Shown: positions 30,495 through 42,469, counted from the stretch's first letter. The stretch: 64,000 nt of DNA from Pedinophyceae sp. YPF-701 (GCA_916048055.1 CAJZHL010000012.1:248001-312000), one strand, 5' to 3'. Notes: a model not told the origin generated them from the letters alone. Numbers and translations: made by a program.

Positions 30495-32868
30495 ATGTCG
30501 GGCGAGGCGCAGCCTGGAGGCGCCGGGAACAGCGAGGTGCCCGAGGGGTGGTCGGAGGCGCAGGAGGGCAAGGCGAAGCTACTCCAGCGTGGCAATGACG
30601 TCTTCTACAACCCGGCCATGGTAAGTCGCTGTGGTGAAACGGCCCCGCGCCGGCACTGCGGGCGCTCTCAGCCGCCACAGTGGTGCGCTCGGCCTGCGAG
30701 CCACGCTGCATTCCATCAACGCCGATGCCGCATTTCCGACCACTTATCACTGGCACATGCGTAAATCCTCTCGAAAACTGTTATTCGTCCCGCCCCGCGC
30801 ACGCTGCGGGCTTGCTTCCCCCTGTGCCGTCCTCACCGCCGCCCCTCCGCTGCAACGCGTCCGCTCGCTCCCGGACGCCACGCAGGCCGTCAACCGCGAC
30901 ATGTCAATCGCTGTGCTTCGCGAGTTTATCAAGATGCGCGACGAAGAGATTCGTTCGGGCGCCCTGAAGCGGTGGAAGCGCAAGCCGCTCCACAAGGCGC
31001 AGCCGGGGGCCGGTGCGGGCGCAGAGGGCGGGTCCGCGGCCGCGAAGGATGTCGCAAACGACGCGGAGGAGCTGCCGCTGCAGTTCAAGGCCCCGGGGGA
31101 GCCCAACACTGATGTCAGGATCTTTGAGGGGCTGGCCGCGACGGGGCTGCGGTCGCTGCGGTACGCGCTCGAGGTGCAGGACGGCGTCGAGGAGATCGTC
31201 GCGAACGACATGGACCCCGGCGCGGTCGAGGTGGGTGTCGCGACGCCCGCGCGCGGCCTGCATGTTGTCGCCGTCACGTGCGCAGCGTTCCCGCCCCCGA
31301 CGAAGCCGTGCGCTCGGTGTCGCTCTGGACGGCGCGTGCGGGCATCGAGCGGCGCCGCGCGCACGGTCGTCGAGCCCACCGTCCGCCGCGCACACACTCC
31401 TGCGCGCACAGAGCACACACGTCGACATAGATAGGATACATCTATGAAAACTAGGATATGTATCCTATTTTTCGTTCGCTGAGAAAACGCCCGCGCGCGG
31501 CCCACCCTGCCGCCTCGCCCCCCGCGAGCGCCCGCAGGCCATCCGGCAGAACGTCGCGCGGAACGGCGCGCAGGCGGCGGCGCGCATCACCCCGTCCGTC
31601 GGCAGCGCGAGCGTGGTCATGCTCTCCAACCCGCAGCAGTTCGACGTGGTCGACCTCGACCCGTACGGGTCCCCGGTGCAGTTCCTGGACTCCGCGGTGC
31701 AGACCGTGACCGACGGCGGGCTGCTCATGGTCACCGCGACCGACACCGCGGTCCTGTGCGGCAACAACGGCGAGACGTGTTTTGCCAAGTACGGGGCCTA
31801 CCCGCTGCACCGGTACTACTGCCACGAGCAGGCGGTGCGCGTGCTGCTGTCGTGCATGGAGGCGCACGCAAACCGGTACAAGCGCCGCATCGTCCCGCTG
31901 CTGTCGCTCTACATGGACTACTACGTCCGGGTGTTTGTCCGCGTGTACACCTCGGCCAAGGACGTCAAAGACACCCCCAGCGACCGCCTGGCGTACGTGT
32001 ACCAGTCGCAGAACTGCGACACCTTCCACCTCCAGCCCGTCGGCACGCGGACCGTCAAGGGCAGCTCGGTCAAGTACTCGGCAGGCCGCGGGCCCGCCGT
32101 GCCGCAAAAGTGCGACGTGTGCGGGTCGGGCTTCCTGTTCGGCGGGCCGATCTGGGCCGCGCCGCTGCACGACAAGGACTTCGTCACGCGCCTCGGGAAG
32201 GGCGTCCGGGCCGCGGGGTCCTCGGGGCTCCACCTGTACGACTACGTGGAGGCGCGGCTGACCAACGTCGAGGAGGAGCTGATCGACGTGCCGCTGTACA
32301 TCGACCTGCACCACATCTGCGGGACGCTGAAGGTGACGCCGATCAAGATGGACACGTTCCGGAGCGCGCTCGGCAACGCCGGGTACCGCGTGTCGGGGTC
32401 GCACGCCAACCCGCTGGCGGTGAAGACGGACGCGCCGTGGGGGGTGATCTGGGACGTGCTGCGGCAGTGGACGAAGGAGGCGGCGCCGGACAAGCAGTAC
32501 GACCCGGACGGCGTGCCGGCGGCCATTCTGAGCAAGCCGATCGAGACCGCTGTGTCCTTCGCGCGCCACGTGCCGTCGCTGAGCAAAGCCAAGATGAACA
32601 ACGTGGGGCGCTTCCTTCCGAACCCAGGTACGGCCACTCGCAGAGGTGCCCGCGTCCGTGCGCTGCGTTGCGTCGAGGCGCCTTGGCATGAAAAGCAGGG
32701 TCTTTTTTTTGCTGCGTCGTTGCAGACGAGAACTGGGGGCCGCAGCGGAAGCACGGGAAGGCGAAGATCGGCGAGAGCGCGAAGGACATCGAGCGTGCCG
32801 CGCAGGCGAAGACCGGGAAGCGCGGCGCCGGGGCAGACGGCGGCGGTGGCAAGAAACAAAAGCAGTGA
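30495..32868 (+). CDS. TRM1: tRNA (guanine26-N2)-dimethyltransferase TRM1
   Basis: Exons 30495-30620, 30886-31230, 31538-32627 and 32726-32868 join in phase to 567 residues. The enzyme uses S-adenosylmethionine to dimethylate G26 of tRNAs. FYNPAM joined to AVNRDMSIAVL gives the family N-terminus. FEGLAATGLRSLRYALE is the cofactor motif, and VVDLDPYGSPVQFLDSA the catalytic D-P-x-G-x-P. A treble-clef-like CDVCGSGFLFGGPIW follows, and the C-terminal region has the typical HANPLAVKTDAPW and ENWGPQRKHG. The tail is Lys-rich and low-complexity, consistent with tRNA binding or a nuclear signal. Exon 1 starts at an ATG following telobox-like motifs. Length is close to yeast and plant enzymes. Confidence 0.93.
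31431..31468 (+). repeat. AT-rich 11-bp inverted repeat inside TRM1 intron 2
   Basis: ATAGGATACAT (31431-31441) is perfectly complementary to ATGTATCCTAT (31458-31468) with a 16-nt loop. It lies in the 307-bp intron 31231-31537, in a region of unusually low GC for this genome. Confidence 0.85.
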
Positions 32869-33056
32869 CTGCGGCGCATGACTGCCACGGACACGGCGCA
32901 GCGTGCCGGCCTGTGGGGCCGCATGTGAGACGGTATGTGTCCAACGTGCGGTCGTCACCATTCATTCGTATCCGCTGCTCGCAGGACGCCCCGCGTTGCC
33001 CAACTAGGTACTTGCGCGACACGTTGGCTCGGTTCGACTCTGCATCGGCGGCGCGG

Positions 33057-34481
33057 TCACTCCATGTCGTCGTCGTCGTCCACGTCCTCGTGCTCGTCGA
33101 ACGCCAGGTCTGACACCTCGAGGGTGATCATGCCGCCGAGAATGGTGTACGCGACGGCCATCACCGCCACGCCCGCGATCCACATCCGACTGTACTTCCG
33201 TTGGCTCAGCTCCGCGGGCGTCGGCTCCTCCCGCTTGGGTTTCCGCGGACCGCCCTGCCCCCTGCGCCCAAAGCACAGAAACAAACGAAAGTCAATGATC
33301 AATGATCCACATTTGTCTAGCAATCGCACATCCTCGACTCCAAGCGGCTGAAGGGACCCCCCGCGAGCGCAGCGCACATCATGCTCTACGCGTCCACGCG
33401 ACGCCTGCACACGCATCATCGCCGGCACGACGCGGGGGCGGAACGTACGTGTACTGCTGACCGGGTGTCACCGCCGGCAGGGGCGCGCCCATGTGCTCCG
33501 TGGCGATGCGCGTGACGAGCGCCGTGACGCTGCCGCACCGCTCCAGGTCGCTCGCGAGGTCCGGCGGCGTCACCGGGGCCGCCCGGAGGTACCCCACCAG
33601 CCCGTACGCCACCGCATCCGCCGAGGAGGGCCTCTCCCCGGTGAGGTACGGGCCCTTCCCCGCCGCGAGGATGTCCTGCAGGGCGTGCAGCGCGTGCGAG
33701 GCCTCCCCGTAGATCTGGTCCTGCCCGAGGTGGCCGAGCGCGCCCGCGATGCTGCGCCGTTGCATGGCGGGGGCGGTCCACGAGAGGGGGAACGGCAGCG
33801 ACTTGCCGAGCGCGGGGCGCGTGTGGGAAGAGAAGGAGGCGCTGTCGACCCAGGTGCAGTGCAGCACCGCGGGCGCGACGTGCGTGAGGAGCATCGTGAC
33901 GATGGCGGTGGCCTGGGCCCTCTGGGCGGCGTCCAGAGACGCGTCGAGGTCCATTTGGTGCGCGGCGAGGTAGCGCAGGATGGAAATAGCGTCGTCGAAC
34001 TCGCACGGGACCCCGCGCATTGCGGGAACCGCGGGCCAGGACGCGCTCGGGACGCCGCTGCCGGGGCCCGCGCACACCACGTCGCCCTGCGTGTCGAGCG
34101 CGGGGAGCCTTCCGACGGGGCAGCGGCGCGCCGAGTCGAATTCCTCGACGTCGAACGGCTTGTTGAGGAAGCGCAGGTACGCCTGCACGCGCCGGGGCCT
34201 CGCAGCGGCTGTTGGGCCCCGCAGGACAGCACAGCGCCGCCCTGAGTCACCGCGCCGTTGTTCGAGATACATTCAATCCAGGACGGGGAATCCGTAACCA
34301 AGATACCACGTTGCGCAGCCGAATGGGCTACCAACGGCACCGGTGACGCCCGTGGAGCTGCATGAGGGGCACTGCAGCAACTATGGCGCCGCACCTCGAC
34401 GATCAGGCACCCGGGGCTGATCGACGGCAGCTCCCAGCCACTCCTGAGCTTCAGAAGCTTCGGTTCCACTGCCGAACCCAT
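33057..34481 (-). CDS. Metaxin-like mitochondrial outer-membrane protein
   Basis: Exons 34481-34395, 34182-33449 and 33261-33057 join in phase to 341 residues. The N-terminus (LKLRSGWELPSISPGCL, then AYLRFLNKPFDVEEF, PVGRLPAL) is the thioredoxin-like part of the metaxin/Sam37 GST-like fold. Residues about 75-235 contain the helical part (ILRYLAAHQMDLDA, LLTHVAPAVLHCTWVD, GPYLTGERPSSADAVAYGL). A basic linker (PRKPKREEP) leads to a hydrophobic helix MWIAGVAVMAVAYTILG and an acidic tail, a tail-anchor layout like plant metaxin. The family works with the SAM complex in importing beta-barrel proteins. Start and phases are consistent throughout. Confidence 0.85.
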
Positions 34482-34966
34482 CGTGCACCGCCTCCCGTGC
34501 ACCCCAGCGCACTCCTAGCGACCCACCCGCCACACACAAACAGTCGCGGCTCCCACCAACGCCGCTGCCGATCTGAGCCACGCCGTGCAACGGGTTGGCC
34601 TAGAGATTTCCGGTGCGGTGGCGAGGTGCGAGCCTCGTATCTCGCCCCCTGCCTCGCCAATTACCGGCAGAAGTTGCACAAATGTGGTGTCCCGCGATCA
34701 CGTAGCGGACGATGGTCAGTGCCAGCGCCACGCCTGCACTGCGACATGGCCGGGCGCCGCCCGAGCGGGCCGCGATCAGCCCGAGCGGCCCGTGTGCCCG
34801 CTATAGGCCCCACGCCCCCCTGTGTCAGCATCGCAGGCGCCTGCTCGTTGTTTCCCGCCCCCGGCGCCCGTGCCACTTTCCCGTCACGCAACGACCCCGC
34901 AGACGCCGAGCAGAGCACCAGGGGAACGAGCAGGGCCGCAGGAGCGACGCGCCGCGGGCGCGAGTC

Positions 34967-35442
34967 ATGGCGCGGGGCAGCGCCGCGCTGCGCTGGGCCA
35001 GACCGATCGGGGCCCCGCGGGCGGGTGAGGAGGGCAGCAACGTGGGCGGCAAGGCGGTGGTGATAGCGCTGTTTGGGTGCGTCGGGGGGCTGGCGTGGCT
35101 GACGGTCGGACCCGCGCTGGGGTTCGGGAAGCCTATCGAGAGGCCAGAGGTGCGAGGGACCCGAGCTGTCGGCCCTGCGCGGCCACGAGCGGCGCTGACA
35201 CCGTGTGTGCGCGCTATACAGGAACTGTGTTGCCTTCTGATGCGCCCGCGGCCGCATGGGAGGCGGCGTGGGGGAGCTGTGCTGCGCGGACGTGGTGTGT
35301 GTGCGTTCGGGTGATGCTGTTGTTGTTGAGACGCGACAGGTGCTGTGGTGCTGTGCAGGGCGTGGTGGCGCCGCAGGGGGGCGGCGGCGTGCGCGGGGGG
35401 TCGATATGGAAGCAGATGAACCGCCACGTCAGGGAGGAGTAG
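34967..35442 (+). CDS. Small single-pass membrane protein, structure uncertain
   Basis: From the ATG at 34967, a 61-residue exon ends at a GTGCGA donor (35,150). It has a basic N-terminus followed by a hydrophobic segment, VVIALFGCVGGLAWLTVG, and a tail GFGKPIERPE. A later piece, 35359-35442, reads IWKQMNRHVREE before a stop and looks like a real C-terminus. The middle exon can be drawn in more than one way, so total length is roughly 90-120 residues. The basic N-terminus and single helix would suit a small mitochondrial inner-membrane subunit, but I cannot name a family. Confidence 0.35.
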
Positions 35443-35624
35443 CAGCACAAGTGACGTCAGCGCCCGTGTGACGCCCGGCACCGCGCGGAAGTCGACACCA
35501 GTGCCGCGGCAGAGATGGTTCTCGCGTCAACGCAGCTGCAGACCCCTCAGCGGCAACACTCTCACACCCGTGCACTCGCTGACGCTGTCAGACAGAGCAA
35601 ACCCCCCCACTTCTCTGCTCCGTC

Positions 35625-36839
35625 CTACGCAAACGGCGAGAAGTGCGGCTGCCGCATCCCGCTTCCGGCCCCGCCCGGCTCCCCGGCCCCGCTGTCCGCC
35701 GAGCGTCCCAGCGACCCCGCGCGGATGTTGGTCTCTGAGGACCCCGCCAGCGGCGCAGCGCGCCGCGCGCCCGCGAGCCCGCCCTTGCTCCCCGCCGCGA
35801 ACATCGCCGCGCTGCTGGGCGGCTCGGCGTCCCAGGCGCCGGACGCGCGCGCCCACGCGCCCATGTCGGGGCTCTCGTTGCTCTGCGACCCCTGCCCTGA
35901 CCCCAGGGGGGGTGTGTCGCAGGACCCCCCATCCGCCACCCCCGCGCACCCCGCCCTCGGCGCAGTCCCCTCCGCCACACGCTGCGCGTCCGCCGCCGTC
36001 GCCCGCGGCAGCGTCTCGATCGGCGACGCCAGGGGCATCTCGCACGACCCCGGGGTACTGTTCTCCGACCCCGTCTGACTGCCGACGACGGACTCCCCCG
36101 GCCCCGCGCCGCCCGGGCCGCGCCCGCCCTCGCGGTGCAGCCCCGTCAGCGGCGTCGGCACGCACCACGACCCCGTCGCCGCCGCCCGCGCGCCGCGCAT
36201 CGGCGTGGCGTACTGCGCGATCGGCGCGACGGCCGGCGCCACGGGCGTCCCGCCGCTCTCCGCCGTCCCCGGGCTGCGCGTGTCGTGGCTCCCGAGCGCC
36301 CAGCTCCCGAACGCCCCGTCCTCGGTCGGCGCTTGCTGCGACGCCGGCGTGGGCCTCGTGCCGCCGGTGGCCGCGCTGTCCTGCCGGTACGACGCGCTGA
36401 ACGTCGAGGCCATGCTCGCGTGCCGCCCCGCGACGTCCGCGAGCCGCGCGAGCGGCCCGGAGGCGGCGGGCGCGCACTGCGCGGGGCGAGCGGGGTCCGC
36501 GGGCGCGGCGCCGTGGTTGCGAATGTCCTCGACGAGGTCCATCATGGTCATCTCGAGGCACGCTTGTGGCGAACCGGCCTCGACGTCCTCGGAGTCGTCT
36601 GTCCCGAGCGTGTGTTGCCCTGGGGCCTCGACCGCGTCGACGACGCGGGCGCCAGCGGGGACGCTCGGCTGCGCGCCCGCATGGTCTGTCTGCGCGTGAG
36701 GTGTGGGCGCGGACGCAAGTGCTGCCGCGGGCCGCGCCCACGCCGGAGCGAACGCGCTTGTGGGGTGGCTTGCAGGCTTGCCGGCGCCGACGCCGGCGTG
36801 CACGTCGACGCCCATCCTGCACCGCAACGGGATTAACAT
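35625..36839 (-). CDS. Intrinsically disordered Pro/Ala/Ser-rich protein, unknown
   Basis: One open frame of 404 residues from a real ATG at 36839. It is dominated by Pro, Ala, Gly, Ser and Thr with short acidic clusters (GTDDSEDVEAG, EMTMMDLVEDIRNHG). No domain, signal peptide or membrane segment seen. The composition differs from random frames in this genome by having fewer Arg residues and recurring Ser-Pro and Thr-Pro steps, possible phosphorylation sites. EMTMMDLVEDIRNH may be a short binding helix. It may be one exon of a larger gene. Confidence 0.45.
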   Translation of the reverse strand: MLIPLRCRMGVDVHAGVGAGKPASHPTSAFAPAWARPAAALASAPTPHAQTDHAGAQPSVPAGARVVDAVEAPGQHTLGTDDSEDVEAGSPQACLEMTMMDLVEDIRNHGAAPADPARPAQCAPAASGPLARLADVAGRHASMASTFSASYRQDSAATGGTRPTPASQQAPTEDGAFGSWALGSHDTRSPGTAESGGTPVAPAVAPIAQYATPMRGARAAATGSWCVPTPLTGLHREGGRGPGGAGPGESVVGSQTGSENSTPGSCEMPLASPIETLPRATAADAQRVAEGTAPRAGCAGVADGGSCDTPPLGSGQGSQSNESPDMGAWARASGAWDAEPPSSAAMFAAGSKGGLAGARRAAPLAGSSETNIRAGSLGRSADSGAGEPGGAGSGMRQPHFSPFA

Positions 36840-37053
36840 GTAGCGTTCAGTGTGGGCGGCCGCAGGAGCGCGATGGAAGCGGCCGTGCGAGCGCGGGAGG
36901 CTCCAATTCGGCCTGGGACAGCTGTCATGCTTGTCCGGCCCCTGCTATCCTGACAGTGGTATGAAACTCTCAAAATTTCATGTTTCCAGAATGTTCACGG
37001 TATGTCCATTCGTCCGAGCGCAAGAACGCGAGCCACGCATCCGCATGCGGCCG

Positions 37054-37467
37054 TCACCTGAGCGTGCCCAGAAGCGCCGTCACCTCGACGCCCACGCGCC
37101 CCGCGCGGCCCCACCGGGACAGCGCCGTGGCGCCCGCGTCCACGCTGACGTCGACCAGCTTGCGGACCATCCTGAGAACGAGCTCAACGGCGCGGCTGCG
37201 CAGCGCCATGGCCGCGAACCGCGCCACTGTCTTGAACTGTCGCACACCAGGCAGCCTCCCAGCAGCAGCGACCACGGCGCGCGCGCGCCGGCAGACGGCA
37301 GTGTACACGGATCCAACCAGCGCGGAGAGTCCGGCGATGCCGTGGCGGAGCACCAGCGCGACGAGGGCGCGGCCGTAGCTCGCCAGAGGTGGACGCTGCG
37401 CGCCCCGCGCCGGAGCCGCGGCTGTTGCGGCGCACTGCGAGGCCTGCATCGTCTCAACGATACGCAT
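37054..37467 (-). CDS. Small helical, Arg/Ala-rich hypothetical protein
   Basis: An ATG-to-stop frame of 137 residues. It has alternating hydrophobic and basic stretches (YGRALVALVLRHGIAGLSAL, then GSVYTAVCRRARAVVAAAG, then FAAMALRSRAVELVLRMVRK) that would form amphipathic helices, possibly a mitochondrial targeting region. No family recognised. GC-rich DNA gives Arg/Ala frames by chance, so this may be spurious. Confidence 0.25.
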   Translation of the reverse strand: MRIVETMQASQCAATAAAPARGAQRPPLASYGRALVALVLRHGIAGLSALVGSVYTAVCRRARAVVAAAGRLPGVRQFKTVARFAAMALRSRAVELVLRMVRKLVDVSVDAGATALSRWGRAGRVGVEVTALLGTLR

Positions 37468-38778
37468 CTACTGCGTCACGAGCGCCGGAGACGGTCGAAC
37501 GAGGCGCAGGACGCTCGTGCCCCGTGCACGCCTCCCGAGTGCTCTCCGCAGGAGCACAACAACTATGCCAACGTCGCGGACCCGTGCGCCGCTGCCGACC
37601 TCCTCCTGCCCGTAAGCGCGCGCTGTACTCACCCGCGGACGCGTCGCTCGCCCCCTACGTCCCCAGCCCTACCCTCTAGGAGCTGAGCTCACCTGGGGAC
37701 TGTCACAGGTAGAACAAAACCTCACCTGGCGATGTTCGTCGAGGCAAGCGATGAAACGCTCGCGTGTGACGCCCCCCGCCCTGGAACGTGCAGCTCGCCG
37801 CGTCCGACCCCACGGACGCCACATGCGGGGCAATCAGCGCCGCCTCGGTATTGTTGCGCGACCGCTGTCAAGCCACACAGCCGGCGTCGGCCCTGCCGCT
37901 CAGGGGGGCGGTAGCGGAGCTGGCTGCTGGCGCTCGGGCTCGGTGGCGACGCCGTTCGAGGCAGTTGGGCGGTCGAGGTGCCTACGAGTTGGTGTCCGTC
38001 ACGAGGCGCGGCGAGGTGGGTGGTTTGGTGACGATGCGGCCCAGGCGTGCGTGCGGTGGACCAGGCTGCGTCGGTGCGCTGGGCTGCGGCGCCGGCGAGA
38101 CATGCGTCGTGACACTGCGGGGGGGGGGTTGCGCCATGTGACAGACGCGCCATGCGGCGCTGGGGGCTGGTGTGCTGAGCGCGCCGCCGGTGTGCTGAAT
38201 TCGGGTGGTAGAGGAATGTCGGCGGGCCGGGAAGTGATCGGAATCTGGCGGGTGCCGCGCTCCCCCCGTCCCGCACTTGCGCGCTGAGCCTCTGGCCGCG
38301 CGGGGCTGCGACGGTGTGCGCGTTCCTAGGCCAGCGGCGCTCTGAACCACGCTGTCTGTCGCGCGGGCAGCTTCGCAGGCGCCAGCATGCACACCGCGTG
38401 CCTTGTTTCGGACAGTTCCTGTGAGGTGCGGAGACGTTCCAGCATGCAGAATCGCCCTTGTCCGCCTCCCACACACGTCGACGTACTCGCAATCGCGAAA
38501 CAACGATACGAACGACCGATACGTCGGAGCTCACCCCTGCCTCGACCCGTGTCCGACGTGCACCAGCCCGTCCCTGCTGCGCATCGTTTCCCTCCATCTC
38601 CTCGCCCGTCTCGTCAGACGCACGCAAGCGCCCCAACCACCCCCGAATCGCCTCCACCTGTCCACCTCCACGCACCACCCAGCCGCAGTGCAGCCCTGTC
38701 CCCGCACCGCCCACGGAACCGCCACCAACTAATTCGCAGGCGCCAGAACGCGCGTACCACGCAAGCTCCCTCCACGGC
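37468..38778. other. Intergenic stretch of 1.3 kb
   Basis: Overlapping open frames on both strands lack gene-like features. A run of G at about 38,119-38,129 and a faint AGGTAGAACAAAAC (37,707) reminiscent of the dispersed-repeat marker are the only notable points. Confidence 0.4.
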
Positions 38779-41005
38779 ATGACCGCCGCGCGCAGCGTCG
38801 GCGACTCTGACGACGACATCGAGGTCGTCACGCCCGGGCGCTACCGCCCGCTCGGCGAGCGAGGGACCAACCCTGGCGCGACACCAGAGTCCGGTCCTTT
38901 CGGCCTCCGAGCGCTACAGCTCTTCCACGAGCACCTGGACGGCATCACGCCCGTCCCGCAGCACACGCCGCCGCGCTCCGCCGCGAACAACGCCGCGACC
39001 CAGCCCGCGCTGCCTACGCTGCCCGCTGGGCCCCCGCGCGACGCCGCCGGGCCCGCCCGGCGCATCTTCGACTCGCCTGGGCGCGATGGCACGACGGAGG
39101 ACGCGAGCGCCGCGCAGGAGGCGCGTCGGACGCGCAAGCGGCCGCGGAAAGCCGCGGAACGGAGAGCGCAAGCCCGCGACTACGGGGAGTCGGACGACGG
39201 GGACTGCGTGATCGTCGGGCGGCGCGACGCGGTCATGGATAGGGACATCGAGAACGAGTTCATCGCGCGCATTCGGGCGGATCCGAGCCTGCCTGGGCCG
39301 TCCTTTGTGCACAGGTTGCCTCCGACGCCGCGGAGGGCGCCCGCGGGCGGCAAGCGGCGCGCGCCGGCGGACGAGTGGCGGCCGGAGTCGTCGGAGGAGC
39401 GCAAGTCGTCGTCGCAGGAGTCGGAGGAGAGCTGGGGCGGGCGTGACCGTAAGAAGCGCGGTGACGCATGGAAACGGCGGAGCAAGCGGGCGGCGGCGGG
39501 GCGGGGCGGCGAGGACGCGACGGTGCGCGGGGGCCGCGTGCGTGGGGCCGCGGCGGCGGGTTTCGCGGCGACAGCGGCGACGGGGGCAGGAGATGGTGGC
39601 GGCGGGGCGGCGCATGCGGTGCCTGTGCCTGTGCGGGCGGCGGCGCCGGAGGCGTCCGCGCCGCAGAGCAGGGTGGTGAGGCTGCAGGGGCTGGGCGGGA
39701 GGAAGGGGGCGCGTGCAGCCCCGGCGGTGCACGGGGCGGCTGGAGGTGGCAAGGGGCAAGTGCCGTGTTCGCCCGGGCTCGACGCAGAGAGCCGGATGCA
39801 GATGCGGCTGCGGGAGAAGATCCTGACCCTGCGGTCGGGGCTCAAGTGCGCTTCCTGGCCGCTGCGAGACACCCACGTCGCCTCTCAAAACCATTCGCGG
39901 ATTCATGTACATTTTTTTTTCGTTGGCTCTGCGTTGCATGCAAGGCTCTGCCTCGCGACAGCAAAGCTTACGCCGTCCCTAGCGCGTTCATTCGTCCCTG
40001 CAGCGACCGGCTGGGCGGCGAGCGCGCGCAGTTCCCCCGTCTGACTGACAGGGACCTGCCCGCTCATGTGGGGCGCTTCTCCCAGGCGCTGCTGGACGCG
40101 GCGCGCGGCATGTGCGCGGGCGCGACGTACGAGAACGACTCTGAGGACTGGTGGAGGCGCGCGTGCTCGATCCTGCCGCAGGTAGGACTCGGGCGACCGC
40201 CCTGCACTCCCCCCCCAAACTGGCCAACATAGGTGTCGCGTTGACTGTGGACTCCGACAGCGATGTGGCGCGAAAGTTGGAACGTGGCCAGTCCGCTGCA
40301 TGCGCACTGCGCGGGTGGGCGCATCGCACCTGCTTGCCCCATTGGCGGTCGAAGAAGATCAATTGAACACCGCACTTCATTCACAGACTGCCTCACCTCC
40401 GTTCCTGCCCGACACCGACCCCCTCTACCGCGCAGGAGGCCCCGTCCAGCGACGACCGTCTACGGGCGATCTGCCGCACGGTCGAGGCGTGGCTCGGCGC
40501 CGGCGCCACGGCGGCAGCGCAACAAATTGCCTCACACGACCCCAACAGATCCCTGCCGCAGCCCCTGCCCGTCGCCGGGCAGAACCCGAGCCAGAACCCC
40601 GCTGCGCAAGCAACGCTGCGCACCGCGACGCAGCACGGCGCCCAGCAGCGCGGAGGTGCCGCGCAGGGCAACCCTGAAGGCGCGGCAGGTCGCGCTTCGC
40701 CGCCGAGCGGCGCGACGCCTCCGCGGACTCCCCCGGCGGCACAGGTGCAGTACGTGAGCGACAGCAGCGCCGGCGACCGCGAGGACGACGACAGTATCTG
40801 GCTCGGGGGCCCGGTGCGTCAGAGGGGACAGGAGGTAGAAAGCGGCCCGGGGGGGGTCGTCAGCGCGGGGGGGGCGACGGGCGACCCGTCGTCGAGCTCC
40901 GCGGACGTGGTGCAGGTGTTGCCGCGGGGCGACGTCGCGGCGCAGGACGGCGGCAACGACGCGGAAAGCGGCTCGGTGGTGTCAAGTCTCGACATCGACG
41001 ACTGA
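38779..41005 (+). CDS. Unknown nuclear-type protein with several candidate SUMO-interaction motifs
   Basis: Exons 38779-39845, 40004-40181 and 40436-41005 join in phase to 604 residues. The protein is low-complexity with alternating acidic and basic blocks (RRTRKRPRKAAERRAQ, DRKKRGDAWKRRSKRAA), fitting a nuclear location. Four short hydrophobic strings sit next to Asp/Ser clusters: DSDDDIEVVTPG near residue 15, DDGDCVIVGRR near 141, ADVVQVLPRG near 570 and VVSSLDIDD at the C-terminus. These fit the SUMO-interaction consensus. The middle exon has a compact predicted helical piece (FPRLTDRDLPAHVGRFSQAL ... DWWRRACSILPQ). No RING or other catalytic domain seen. Function unknown. Confidence 0.6.
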
Positions 41006-41364
41006 CGAGTCCCCGGGAGGACGTACTCGCACGATGCATTCGCAGTGCAGCGAGGGAGACTTGCGCGCGGGGCGGATGGAATGCAGGGAAAGAAGCGACG
41101 ATAGAAAAGGAAGGGAGAGTCACGGTGATGACTGGAATATATACCGCGCAGAATAGAGTGGAAAACACCCAGCACCTGGGACCCCGCGCAAGATGTAATT
41201 TACATACGCAGAGACTTCGTACTCTCGTGTCGCGTCTTCCGACGTCTTCCGTCCGCCCTTGCCGCACTTCTGCACGACGACATGCACTGCGACACCCCCG
41301 TGACCAGCGACGCACTCCCCCCCAGCACCTCCCGTCACAACGCCCACCTCCACATCACCGCAGC

Positions 41365-42469
41365 TCACCGCCCGACCTTCCCGAGCTTGCTGTCCGTCCG
41401 CGGGTCCGCCGTCAGCTCCTGCACCTCCACCAGCGCGCGGTCGACCGCCGTCTGCAGCGCGCGCAGGTCCCGCACGAACAGCGCCCGCAGCACCGACGCC
41501 GCATTGTTCAGCTGCGCGTCGCCCGTGTCGAACCCGGGCGGCAGCAGCCCCAGCGCGGCCGGGGCCCCCATCGACGCCAGCAGCGGTGCGGCCTCCTGCG
41601 CGGACGGCGCCGCCAGGGCGGCTGCTGCGTCGGCCGCGGCCGTCAGGCGCTGCGCAAGCGACCCCTGCGCCGGCACGCCCAGGGCGGCGCAGAGGTCGTT
41701 CGCGGCGGCGGCGAGCTCCGGAGTCTCCACAAGCGCTGCTGCTGAGGGAGGCGCGGACTTCGCGGCGGTCGCGGCCGCGGCGGTGTACTTCTCCGCGTTG
41801 TCCTGGTATTCGAACCCTGCGCAGCATGAAACGGGTCCGACGGCGACTTCGAGCGCGCCTTCGCGGATAGCGCAACGGGCAACGGATGTACGTCTGCAGG
41901 GCCGTGGGCCGCGACCGGGCAAGCGACGGCGCACTCGGAGCGACGTACCGACGGCCTGGACGAGCATCCACTCGAGCGCCTGCGCCCTCGGTGCGCCGTC
42001 GCCCCCCAGGGGGCACTCCATGGCGGCGAGGTACTTGGCAAAGGTTGACGGCCAGGAGGCGTCGTTGACGGCACGCAGGGCTGTGCGGTCGGCGGGCTTG
42101 TACAGCCGGATCTGCGGGCGGAGAGCGGAGCGGTGCCGGTGGGTCGTAGGCGGGCGCTGTGTGCGGCGGAGGAGACAGAGGAGTGGCGTGCCTCGTGCGG
42201 GCGCGTTGTGGGATGTCATGTGCCGCGAGAGCGATAGGTGCATGATATGCGATGTGGCCATGGTGGTAGAGGCAGGGAAGGGTGATTGTGGTCCTCGTGT
42301 GCGGTGCGCTGCCGCTGGAAGAGGACAGCTTCGCTAGAGGGTCGAAAAAGAGTACCTTGGTGTCTTCTAACCACACGACGAGCTTCCTAAACGCTGCCTC
42401 ATCGTCGACCCTGAACGTGTCGGCGCTCTGGTACTTGAGCGCCTTCAGGAGGGTCGTGATGAGCGCCAT
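41365..42469 (-). CDS. RTRAF: RTRAF / hCLE (C14orf166) homologue
   Basis: Exons 42469-42356, 42111-41949 and 41816-41365 join in phase to 242 residues, against 244 in human. KALKYQSADTFRVDDEAAF then KLVVWLEDTK, SWPSTFAKYL, LEWMLVQAVG, EYQDNAEKY, GFDTGDAQLN and the C-terminus DPRTDSKLGKVGR all match the family in order. The human protein is a subunit of the tRNA-splicing ligase complex with RTCB and DDX1, binds RNA polymerase II and shuttles RNA; the plant and algal role is little known. It converges on the unknown gene at 38.8-41.0 kb. Confidence 0.93.

Noticed and set aside
37707-37720. AGGTAGAACAAAAC as another copy of the dispersed repeat
   Set aside because: Similarity is limited to about 14 bases with a mismatch; flanks do not match.
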